Positions 38,562 to 47,100 of a stretch of DNA of 64,000 bases are shown here, in pieces; the stretch's first letter is position 1, and every line of letters starts with the position of its first letter. The DNA lies in the NCBI RefSeq assembly GCF_005780165.1, contig NZ_VAUV01000002.1, positions 363,708-427,707 of the forward strand, given 5' to 3'. Source of the DNA: Phragmitibacter flavus. GTDB taxonomy: Bacteria > Verrucomicrobiota > Verrucomicrobiia > Verrucomicrobiales > Verrucomicrobiaceae. Below the pieces are notes generated by a model that did no database searches, was not told the DNA's origin, and worked only from the letters and a program-made list of their open reading frames with translations. The translations under genes and the position numbers were made by a program.

Positions 38562-39302
38562 TTATTGAGGGGCGGTGAAGATTTCGAGCTGCTTCGTGGC
38601 AAGCTGGCGATTTTGGACCTGGATGTCTTCGACGATGACGCCGTCGCGCATGACGATGTTGCGTTTGCAGTATTCGGCGATGTCGGGTTCGTGGGTGACC
38701 ATGATGATGGTGATGCCCTGGTCGTTGAGCTGTTGAAAGAGGGCCATGATCTCGATGCTGGTGCGGCTGTCGAGATTGCCGGTGGGTTCGTCGGCGAGGA
38801 GGATGGCGGGCTGGTTGACGAGGGCTCGTGCGATGGCGACGCGTTGCTGCTGGCCGCCGGAGAGCTGGTTGGGGGTGTGGTCGCCGCGTTGGGAGAGGCC
38901 GACGAGGTCGAGGGCGGCTTTGGCAAGTTGATGTTGTTCTTTGGCGCTTTTGGGATGGCGCGCATACATCATGGGCAGTTCGATGTTTTCCTGGGCGGAG
39001 GTGCGGGAAAGGAGATTGAAGCCCTGGAAGACGAAGCCGATTTTTTCGTTGCGGATGTCGGCGAGTTCGTTGCGGTTGAGTTCGGCGACATTGATGCCAT
39101 CGAGCAGGTATTTGCCGCCGGTGGGCCGGTCGAGGCAGCCGAGGAGATTCATCATGCTGGATTTGCCGGAGCCGCTGGGTCCCATGATGGCGACGAATTC
39201 ACCTTTGTTGATGCTCAAGGTGACGTGCTTGACGGCGTGCACTTCGACATCACCGCTGGTGTAGGTTTTGCTGAGGGCATCAAGCTGGAGAACAGGGGGC
39301 AT
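38562..39302 (-). CDS. ABC transporter ATP-binding protein, MacB/LolD type
   Basis: A 246-residue ATPase. Walker A is GPSGSGKS at 41-48, the Q-loop is [12 protein letters not shown], the signature LSGGQQQR is at 146-153, and Walker B is [15 protein letters not shown] with the TGNLD D-loop typical of the MacB/LolD/FtsE class; [12 protein letters not shown] supplies the switch histidine. Such ATPases drive mechanotransmission ABC systems that move lipoproteins, toxins or antibiotics across the envelope. It is third in a same-strand series with TolC and a MacA-type adaptor. In standard MacB the permease is fused to the ATPase; here the protein stops after the ATPase and no separate permease gene is present in the window. 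Confidence 0.95.
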   Translation of the reverse strand: MPPVLQLDALSKTYTSGDVEVHAVKHVTLSINKGEFVAIMGPSGSGKSSMMNLLGCLDRPTGGKYLLDGINVAELNRNELADIRNEKIGFVFQGFNLLSRTSAQENIELPMMYARHPKSAKEQHQLAKAALDLVGLSQRGDHTPNQLSGGQQQRVAIARALVNQPAILLADEPTGNLDSRTSIEIMALFQQLNDQGITIIMVTHEPDIAEYCKRNIVMRDGVIVEDIQVQNRQLATKQLEIFTAPQ

Positions 39303-39389
39303 TTATGATTTAAGATTAATGAGTTATGAATGAGGAGGGATGGGCGAAGATGTTCATCGGCGGGGAGCGAGAGATTCATCATTCATGGT

Positions 39390-40598
39390 TTACATCCGTC
39401 TTCTCATGCCGCCGCCGCTGAAGGGGTTGGGTTGGTCGGCGAGGGATCGGGTGGGGCCGCCGGTGTGACCGGTGATGACCTCGGCTCCTTCAGTAAGACC
39501 TTCGATGACTTCGGTGCCGATGCCGTCTTCGATGCCGATCTTGACGGATTGGGCGACGGGGAGGTTGTTTTGCAGGAGGTAGACGGTGCGCTCGGGGACG
39601 GCCTGTTTCGGGGCTTCTGATCCGCCACGTGGCCCGCGGGGGCCGCGGGCTTCGCCGGGTTTTTCGTCTTTGGATTCGGAAGGTGGGGCGGGAGGACGGT
39701 AGCGCAGGGCGGCGTTGGGGACGCGCAGGGCGTCGGTGCTTTCGGCGACGATGATTTTGACGTCGGCGGTCATGCCGGGTTTGAGTTTGAGTTCGCTGTT
39801 GTCGACGGTGATGATGACGTCGTAGGTGACGACATTGCTGACGGTGGTGGCGGCGTTGCGGACCTGGGTGACCTGGCCTTTGAAGGTGTCGAAGGGGAAG
39901 GCATCGACGGTGAAATCGACCTTCTGGCTTTCTTTGACGGTGCCGACGTCCATTTCGGCGACGGCGGCGTTGATTTGCATTTTCGTGAGGTCGTTGGCGA
40001 TGGTGAAGAGCACGGGGGCGCTCATGCTGGCGGCGACGGTCTGGCCGACGTCAACGTCACGGGTGATGACGGTGCCATCGATGGGGGAGTAGATCGTGCA
40101 ACGGTCGAGGTCGACTTTCGCTTTGAGGAGGTTGGCGGTGCGGATTTTGAGCTGGGCTTCGGCGCGGGCGAGTTCGGCAATGGCGCTGTCGAGGTCGGCC
40201 TGGGAGGAGGCGGCACGTTCGAAGAGTTCCTGTTTGCGTTTGGCGGTTTGTTTGGCGAGTTCGAGGCTGGCACTGGCGTTGGCGACTTCGCCTTCCTGCT
40301 GGGCGACGACGGCCTGGTAGACGGCGGGGTCGAGCTGGGCGACGACTTGTCCGGCTTTAACGTCGCTGTTGAAGTCGGCAAAGAGTTCTTTGATGTTGCC
40401 GGAGATCTGACTGCCAACCTGGACGTTGATGACGGGGTTGAGGATGCCGGTGGCGGTGACGTGTTTGGTGATGGTGTCGCGCTCGACGATGGAAGTGACG
40501 TAGCGAATTTCCTGTTCCTCCTGCTGCTTTTGGTAATACCACCAGCCGCCACCAGCGGCGGAGGCGGTGAGGAGGGCGAGGATGATGAAGGTTTTCAT
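39390..40598 (-). CDS. Periplasmic adaptor subunit (MacA/HlyD type)
   Basis: This 402-residue membrane-fusion protein begins with an N-terminal membrane anchor (FIILALLTASAAGGGWWYY). The adaptor layout follows: a beta-barrel/lipoyl segment with TATGILNPVINVQVGSQISG, a helical hairpin of about 90 residues (LELAKQTAKRKQELFERAAS), the second lipoyl half with CTIYSPIDGTVITRDVDVGQ, then barrel strands including LKLKPGMTADVKIIVA. A Pro/Gly/Arg-rich insert (GEARGPRGPRGGSEAPK) precedes the C-terminal membrane-proximal part, and the tail ends FSGGGMRRRM. It should connect an inner-membrane ABC permease to TolC. It lies 87 bases upstream of the ATPase gene and 204 bases downstream of the TolC gene. Confidence 0.94.
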   Translation of the reverse strand: MKTFIILALLTASAAGGGWWYYQKQQEEQEIRYVTSIVERDTITKHVTATGILNPVINVQVGSQISGNIKELFADFNSDVKAGQVVAQLDPAVYQAVVAQQEGEVANASASLELAKQTAKRKQELFERAASSQADLDSAIAELARAEAQLKIRTANLLKAKVDLDRCTIYSPIDGTVITRDVDVGQTVAASMSAPVLFTIANDLTKMQINAAVAEMDVGTVKESQKVDFTVDAFPFDTFKGQVTQVRNAATTVSNVVTYDVIITVDNSELKLKPGMTADVKIIVAESTDALRVPNAALRYRPPAPPSESKDEKPGEARGPRGPRGGSEAPKQAVPERTVYLLQNNLPVAQSVKIGIEDGIGTEVIEGLTEGAEVITGHTGGPTRSLADQPNPFSGGGMRRRM

Positions 40599-40632
40599 GA
40601 AAGGATGAAGGATGAAGGATGAGGGATGAAGG
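40599..40632 (-). repeat. Heptamer polypyrimidine leader tract before adaptor gene
   Basis: On the plus strand this is AAAGGATGAAGGATGAAGG and similar with a seven-base period; on the gene's strand it reads CTTCATCCTTCATCC directly before the start codon. Related tracts precede two other minus-strand genes in the window (23696-23757 and 61774-61845). Confidence 0.6.
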
Positions 40633-40703
40633 CCGGAGGGCAGAACGGGGAAGATTGATGAATTTGGATCGGACTTTCAGCCCTCAGATCATCGTGGATC
40701 GCA

Positions 40704-40785
40704 GTCCTGGGGCGCTGCCCCAGGCTGTCGTGAGGACGCGCCTTTGGCGCTCTGAAATGAAGTCGTGACTTCGGCGCTCTGGAAA
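40704..40785. repeat. REP-like palindromic element
   Basis: CCTGGGGCGCTGCCCCAGG forms a strong hairpin and is followed by GCGCCTTTGGCGCTC, a second one, and a GACTTCGGCGCTCTGG tail. It lies in the spacer between the TolC and adaptor genes. A related element with CCTGGGGCGGTGCCC is at 63812-63935. The style is that of dispersed extragenic palindromes. Confidence 0.65.
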
Positions 40786-40802
40786 TTCGCAACATGGTGG
40801 AA

Positions 40803-42113
40803 CTAAGGAGTGGGCGATTGAACCTTGCGGACGCGGTCGGTTTGGAAGGTGCTGCTGACGCGTTCGAGGTTGCGCAGGGAGAGCTGGAGGCGGTAGGTTT
40901 CGACGGTGAGGTCGCGTCGGCTGGTGATGAGTTCGTTGAGGGCGGTCAGGACATCGAGGTTGGCGGCGTCGCCGGATTTGTAGCGCTCCTGAAGTTCGGC
41001 GTAGCTCACCTCGGCGGCCTGGACCTGCACGCGCAAGATGTTGAGGGTTTCGCTGAGGCGGCGGGCGTCGAGCCAGGCGTCTTTGACTTCCTGTTCGACT
41101 TGTTTGATGAGCTGTTGTTGCTGGAGTCGGGATTGCTGGGCGTCGAGGGTGGCGGCGCGGACGTCGATGGCTTTTTGCCCGGCGCTGTAGAGGGGGACGC
41201 GGAGGGAGAGGCTGCCCTGAACGTCGTTTTCAAAGCGGGGGTTGCCGCCGGATTGGTCACTGGTGGAGGCATCAACATTGGCGGAGATGCTGGGGAGGTA
41301 GCTGGAGCGGACTTCTTTGATGCGTTCGTCGTTCTGACGGATGAGAAGGTCCTGGCTGCGAATGTCTTCGCGTTGGGTGAGGGCGTCGCGCAGGAGGTAG
41401 TCGAAGCGGGGGATGGTGGTTTTGTGACCGGGCGGGAGGGCGACGCGGAAGTTGAGGTCGTTGTCGAGGTTGAGGATGTTGGCCAGGATGTTGCGCAGGG
41501 ATTCGAGGGTGCTGGTGTCTTCGATGAGGGTGCGTCGGGCGGTTTCGGTGGTGACCTGGGCGCGGAGGGGGTCGGAGCGGGTGGTGTCACCGGCATCGAG
41601 CCTCGCCTGGGCGATGTCTTGTTGTTCGGCAGCGAGGCGGAGAGACTCTTTGTCGACTTCGACGATTTCCTGTTGGGTGAGGACGTCGTAATAAGCCTGG
41701 GCGACGCCGAATAAGGTTTCGCGGATCTGGCGCTGGTAGTCGGCTCCGGCAGCGGCGACGGCGAGTTTGCCACGGCGCAGGGCGGGGAAGAAGGTGGGAT
41801 CGAAAATCGGCTGACTGAGAGTGATGCCTCCGCTGTTGGTGGATCGGCGTCCGGCGGCATTGCGGGAGTCTCGTGCGGAGATCCCGGCATCGGCGCTGAT
41901 GGTGGGGGTCAGTTTGACCCAGGCGCGGGCGGGATCGAGTTGGGCCTGCTGGATGCCGAGTTGGGCAATGGCGATGGACTGGTCGCTGGCGAGGGCGAGG
42001 TCGTAGGCGTCCTCCAGGGTAATGAGCCGGGCGGAGGAGGGGCGGGGCTGGGCTAGGGCGGCGGTGGAAGTGAGCAGGATGGTGAGAGCGAGGAGGCGGA
42101 TGAGGGCAGTCAT
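40803..42113 (-). CDS. TolC family outer-membrane channel protein
   Basis: This 436-residue protein has a signal peptide (LLALTILLTSTAALAQP) and two repeats of the outer-membrane efflux protein fold. The long coiled-coil helices include DLALASDQSIAIAQLGIQQA in the first half and LQQQQLIKQVEQEVKDAWLD in the second. GGITLSQPIFDPTFFPALRR and SLRVPLYSAGQKAIDVRAAT are the matching strand-helix transitions. TolC trimers form the outer-membrane exit duct for tripartite exporters. It is first in the series with adaptor and MacB-type ATPase, so it is likely the dedicated channel. Confidence 0.94.
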   Translation of the reverse strand: MTALIRLLALTILLTSTAALAQPRPSSARLITLEDAYDLALASDQSIAIAQLGIQQAQLDPARAWVKLTPTISADAGISARDSRNAAGRRSTNSGGITLSQPIFDPTFFPALRRGKLAVAAAGADYQRQIRETLFGVAQAYYDVLTQQEIVEVDKESLRLAAEQQDIAQARLDAGDTTRSDPLRAQVTTETARRTLIEDTSTLESLRNILANILNLDNDLNFRVALPPGHKTTIPRFDYLLRDALTQREDIRSQDLLIRQNDERIKEVRSSYLPSISANVDASTSDQSGGNPRFENDVQGSLSLRVPLYSAGQKAIDVRAATLDAQQSRLQQQQLIKQVEQEVKDAWLDARRLSETLNILRVQVQAAEVSYAELQERYKSGDAANLDVLTALNELITSRRDLTVETYRLQLSLRNLERVSSTFQTDRVRKVQSPTP

Positions 42114-42288
42114 GTGGTGGTTTGGCTGCGGAGCAGGAGCAGGAGCAGAGGCAGTGTCAGGAGCAGGGTCAATGATTAGAGCTTAGGTTGAGGTGTTTAA
42201 CCAGCATGAAGAGTGTTTGGTCGTGAACTTTGAACAGGGAATTCAATTTTTCTGGGAGGATGACGCGTTTCATGCCGTTGGATTGGAC

Positions 42289-43242
42289 ATGGAAAGTCGA
42301 TTATTTTCGAGATCGCGACGGGATTTTTTGGTGACGGGTGCGGGGGCAGTCCTGGGGGTGTCAATGCGGGCGGAGGGGGTCGAGGTGAAAATGCCGGAGA
42401 TGGTGGTGGACACGCACACGCATTTTTATGATCCATCGCGCGAAGGCGGGGTGCCCTGGCCGCAGAAGGGGTCGCCATTGTATCGGACAGTGATGCCGGC
42501 GGATTGGAAAAAGGTGGCGGCACCGTGCGGAGTGACGCACACGGTGATTGTGGAGGCGAGTTTGTTGGTGGAGGACAATCAGTGGATCCTTGATCTGGCG
42601 GAGAAGGAGAAATCCATCGTGGGGTTTGTCGGAAATCTGGATCCGATGTCGGAGGGTTTTGAGGGGAATCTTGAGCGGTTTGCGGCAAATCCCATTTTTC
42701 GGGGAATTCGGGTGAGCGGGAAGAAGTTTTCGGATTTTGCGGGCGAGGCGAAGTTTGTAAGCGGGATGAAGAAGCTGGCGGGGCTGGGGTTGTCGCTGGA
42801 TGTGAACGGGGGGCATCCGATGTTGTTAAAGGCGACGGAGTTGGCGAAGGCGGTGCCGGATTTGCGGATCGTGGTGGATCACGTGGGCAGTGCGGGCGAT
42901 CCGGGGATGCTCAAGGACGAATGGCGCGAGGGGATGAAGCTGGCGGGGACTTGTGGGAATGTGTTCTGCAAGGTGTCGGGTTTGCCAGAGCAGACGAAGG
43001 CGGAGTGGGGCAAGGCGCGGACGGACTTGGATTTTTACCGTCCGATTCTGAATTGGGTGTGGGAGTGTTTTGGCGAGGACCGGGTGATTTATGGAAGCAA
43101 CTGGCCGGTGTCGGACAAGGGGACGGGTTATGCGGAGATGTTCGGGATCGTGAAGGGGTATTTTGCGGAGAAAGGGGAGGCGGTGATGCGGAAGTATTTC
43201 TTGGAGAACTCGCGGGTGGCTTATCGCTGGGTGGCGAGGTGA
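42289..43242 (+). CDS. Amidohydrolase family 2 protein with Tat signal
   Basis: With the ATG at 42289 the protein has 317 residues and a twin-arginine type N-terminus (RSRRDFLVTGAGAVLGVSM); the open frame extends 32 codons further upstream without homology. It is a TIM-barrel metal-dependent hydrolase of the COG3618 (fuconolactonase-like) group: VVDTHTHFYDP gives the HxH metal ligands, RGIRVSG follows, LRIVVDHVGSAGDPG gives a later metal histidine, and VIYGSNWPVSD gives the GS(D/N)WP motif with Asn in the usual Asp position. A lactone or sugar-derived substrate in the periplasm is inferred from the group. The Asn variant also occurs in active relatives, so it is not proof of inactivity. Confidence 0.88.
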   Translation: MESRLFSRSRRDFLVTGAGAVLGVSMRAEGVEVKMPEMVVDTHTHFYDPSREGGVPWPQKGSPLYRTVMPADWKKVAAPCGVTHTVIVEASLLVEDNQWILDLAEKEKSIVGFVGNLDPMSEGFEGNLERFAANPIFRGIRVSGKKFSDFAGEAKFVSGMKKLAGLGLSLDVNGGHPMLLKATELAKAVPDLRIVVDHVGSAGDPGMLKDEWREGMKLAGTCGNVFCKVSGLPEQTKAEWGKARTDLDFYRPILNWVWECFGEDRVIYGSNWPVSDKGTGYAEMFGIVKGYFAEKGEAVMRKYFLENSRVAYRWVAR

Positions 43243-43288
43243 TGGATGAGCCGGGCTTCAGCGCCAGGCATTAGTTCGAAGTTGCGTA

Positions 43289-44116
43289 ATGAGTCGTTTG
43301 GGGTTTAGAACTGGGTTGATGAGGTGTTCATGGATAGTTCTGCTTGGAATGCTGGGGCTCATGTGCCCGCAGCAGGAGGCCGGGGCAGCCGTGGTGTGGC
43401 AGTCAGTGGCGGCGCCTTCGGGATTTTATAACACGGACATTGTCTATGAAAATGATGGGTCGCCAGCGGTAAACGGGAGTTTTGGTTCAAGGTATTTTTA
43501 CGAGAATGGTTTGCAGGCGACGACACCGCTTGGACTGGTGTCTACGGGTGCTTATTCCCACAATTTTGAGTCCTATCTTGGCATGGGAGGGACGGTGCAG
43601 TTTCAGCTGGGTTCGTATGCGGACAATCAGGTGCGCAAGACGACTTCGGCGAGTGCGGTTTCGGTGTTTGATGTGGTGGATGGTCAGTATGACTTCCTGG
43701 CGTTTGTGGCTTCGGTGGGAAACAACAACGCGGGGTTGATGCTGAATTACACGGTGACCTACAGCGATGCGACGACCCTGATTGGAAGTGCCCACGTGTT
43801 GGACTGGGGGGTGTCGCCTGTGAGCGGATCGCCCAATGAGTTGTTCAATGTGGGGCGGGCGAATGTTTATTCCACCGGGACGTTTACTCCCGATGGGGCG
43901 GCGCAAACCTGGTCGGCGTTTGCTTATCTGGTGCCGGTGGATTCGATGAAGACGGTGACGAGCTTTTCCTACACTGCAGGTGCGGTAGGGACGAACTCGG
44001 CGACAGGAGAGATGGCGTTTTTTGCGTTGTCGACAGGAGTGGTGCCGGAGCCTGGGAGGATGGTCTTGCTGATGATGGCAGGGCTGATGGGGGTGATGGG
44101 GCGGCGGCGGGGGTGA
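43289..44116 (+). CDS. Small PEP-CTERM sorting domain protein (275 aa)
   Basis: A signal peptide (WIVLLGMLGLMCPQQEAGAA) precedes a mature domain of about 215 residues with predicted beta-sandwich character (YNTDIVYENDGSPAVNGSFG, FDVVDGQYDFLAFVASVG, FSYTAGAVGTNSATGEMAFF). I recognise no family for it. The C-terminus VVPEPGRMVLLMMAGLMGV then MGRRRG is a PEP-CTERM sorting signal, nearly the same as that of the protein at 49543-50550. It follows the amidohydrolase by 46 bases and may share its transcript. Its role is unknown; it is presumably extracellular. Confidence 0.88.
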   Translation: MSRLGFRTGLMRCSWIVLLGMLGLMCPQQEAGAAVVWQSVAAPSGFYNTDIVYENDGSPAVNGSFGSRYFYENGLQATTPLGLVSTGAYSHNFESYLGMGGTVQFQLGSYADNQVRKTTSASAVSVFDVVDGQYDFLAFVASVGNNNAGLMLNYTVTYSDATTLIGSAHVLDWGVSPVSGSPNELFNVGRANVYSTGTFTPDGAAQTWSAFAYLVPVDSMKTVTSFSYTAGAVGTNSATGEMAFFALSTGVVPEPGRMVLLMMAGLMGVMGRRRG

Positions 44117-44189
44117 GGTTTTGACACGGGGTCCTGTTGAGGGCATGCATGGACGAAGCGTGCCGGGCTTGCCTGGCTTTGAGCTCAGG

Positions 44190-47100
44190 CTACCTGAGGG
44201 CGCGGCGGCGTCGGAGGGTGAAACCGATGAGGGCGGCGGCGAGCAGGAGCATGCGACCGGGTTCAGGAACGATGGCGACGACGCCGGTGGTGCCGAATTG
44301 GGAGACGTCCCAGAACCATTCGCTGTTGTAAGCGCTGAGGTCCGGAAGGTCGAGGGAGTAAAGATCGTTGTCGTTGCCGGTGCGGATGCCGGAGGCATCG
44401 CCGTAGAAACCAAGGGGGATGGTGCCCACCCAATCCATGAGGTCAAAGACGTCCCGATAGTTGGGGGTGTAGCCGGAGCCGAGGGTGAGGCTGATGGTGG
44501 CGTTGGGATCGAGGATGAGGTCGCCTTCGATGATGACGCGGTCATTGCCGCCATCGAGTGAGGTGCCGGTGACGCTGGTGAGGCGGTTGGTCGCGGGATC
44601 GAAGGTGGCGGTGAGCCCGTGGCTGCCGTTGGTTTTGAGGTCGAGATTCATGGTGGCCCCGCTGTTGAGGCTGAGATGGCCGAGGATGCGCATGGTGCCG
44701 GTGTCGGTGGACAGTCCGGTGACGGCGGCAGTGACGGTTTCGGTGTTGCCGCCGGGGGAGAAGAAGGCACCGCTGCCGATGGTGACGTCGCCCTCGATGA
44801 AGCCATTGCCGCCAAAGGTGGCACCGGTGGTGACGCTGACGTCGTTGCTGCCGGTGGCGGAGTTGGTGCCGAGGTAGTCGTTGTTGGCAAGGAGGGTGCC
44901 TGCGCTGACGGTGGTGAGACCGATGTAGGTGTTGGTGCCGGAGAGGACGCTGGTGCCGGTGCCGGTTTGGTTGAGAACGCCGCTGCCGCTGATGTTGTTG
45001 GCGACGGTGAGGAGGTTGTTGCGGTTGAGGGCGAGGGTGGCGTTGTTGATGACATCGCCTCCGGTGCCGAGGGTGCCGTTGTCACCGCCGTCGCCGACGC
45101 GGAGGATGCCTGCGGTGATGGTGGTGTTGCCGGTGTAGGTGTTGTTGCCGAGCAGGGTGAGGGTTCCGCCGGTGGTCTTCTCGATGTCGCCTCCTCCATT
45201 GATTTCCGCGACGTCTTTGAGGGCACCGGAGGCGAGGGTGAGGACGTTGATGGTGTTGGTGGCGTCGCCGATGGAGTGGCCGGTCATGTCGAGGGTGCCG
45301 CCATTGAGGTTGATGGTGCTGATGGTGTTGGTGGCCGTGGCATTGGTTCCGCCGCCTTCAAGGATGTCGGTGTTGGAGATGAGGGTGCCGCCGGTGATGT
45401 TGACGGTGGCACGGGCGTTGCCGGCCGCAGTGGTGGCAGGGCTGACGATGGTGTTGTTGAAGGTGGCGAGCGTGAAGGTGTCATTCACAGTGAAGGTGCC
45501 GCCGCTGAGATTGAGAACGCCGTTGGCGGTGCCGAGCGCATTGCCCGACATGAAGCCGAGGGTGACGGAGTTCGCGGAGAAAGTTCCTTGGGAGAAATGG
45601 ATAGTGCCGCTGGAACCGCCGCCGCCGGCGTTGTCACGGTGACCGACCAGGACGCTGTCGGCGACAACGGTGGCGTCGTGTCCGCGCAGATCGAGGGTCC
45701 CCGTCGGGGTGGCTCCGGTGTTGGTGCCCTGGCTGCTGCCGATGATGATGTCCACTTCGGCACTGTCCTTGCCGCCGATGACGACGGAACCGGGGCTGCC
45801 AGCGGTTTGGGAGGCGAAGCGGAGGGTGGCGACGCCTTTGGAGGTGCCGATGTTGAGAAGATCGGTATTGATGACATTGGTGCCGGTGCCGAGGACCACC
45901 GTGGCGGTGCCCGCATTCCAGCCGGCGCTGTTGCTGAGTTGGACGACTTCTGCGGTGATGGTGTTGGCGGTGTTGGAAAGGAGGACGGTGCTGGAGTTGT
46001 TGAGTCCGTGGCCGACGCGGAATTCGTTGACGGTGGCGGTGAGGGAGCCGAGCTGGGTGAAGTCGGTGGTGGTGGTGTTGCGGTTGCTGCCGTCGTCGAA
46101 ATTGATGGGTGGTGCGGGTGGGACGGACTCGGTCATGCCGGGGATGAAGCTGGTCGCCGTTTGAAGTCCGAGCTCAACGTTGGCGGTTGCGTTGTTGACG
46201 ACGAGATTGCCGCCCCCGGTGAAGTTGGCGAGGGTGGTGTTTTTGGCGGAGTTGGCAACGCCGGTGATGAGTCCGCCGGTGCCGGTGACGGTAAGGGTTT
46301 CGCCACTTCCAATGATGACGTTGCTGGCAAGAGTGGTGTTGTTGCCGGTGAGGGTGAGACTGGAGACTTGCTGGCTGGCGGTGCTCAGATCGAAGGTGCT
46401 GTCGGTGGTGGCAACCCCAACCGCGCTGACGTTGCCGCCGACGATGACAGCGGTGTTGGTGGGCAGGGCGTTGTCGACGCCTGCTTTGAGGATGCCGGAA
46501 GTGATGCGGGTGGGGCCTGCGTAGGTGTGGGTGCCGGCGGGGGCGGAAAAGAGCAGGGTGCCGTCGCCGGTTTTGTTGATGCCGCCTGCGCCAGTGATGG
46601 CGGCGGAGATGTCGGCGGTGGTGTTGAGGTTGATGCGGACTTCGGTGGCGGCGTTGGCGATTTGGAGTTCTCCGCCTGCGTCGGTGAGGGCGTAATTTTG
46701 CGCGAACTGGAGGCCGTTGACTTCAATGTCGTCCTGAACCTGGACGGTGCCACCGGCGGCTCCGGCGAAGATGGCGATTTTTTCGGTGGCAGCGGCCCAG
46801 CTGGTGTTGGTGGTGCCGTCGGCGCTGGTGAAGTTGGTGGTGGCGTTGGTCCAGATGCCGGGGCCGCCGTCGACGATGCCGTTGGCAGTGGTGTTGACGC
46901 CGTCCCAATACTGAGCGGCGGTGATGGCGTTGGCGAGAAGATTGACCTGGTTGGCGATGGTGGTGTCCACGGAGAGGTCGTAACCGGCAATAACCTGGGC
47001 GGTGAGGACGTTGTCGGTCAGAGATCCGGTGTAGTCGATGAGGCGGTAGCTGCCAGCGGTGAATCCGGCTCCGGGGCTGATGCGGGCGATGCCGTCGAGG

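Noticed and set aside
42114..42180. GCAGGAGCAGGAGCAGAGGCA microrepeat upstream of tolC-type gene
   Set aside because: A short, imperfect six-base repeat; too small to support a separate element.
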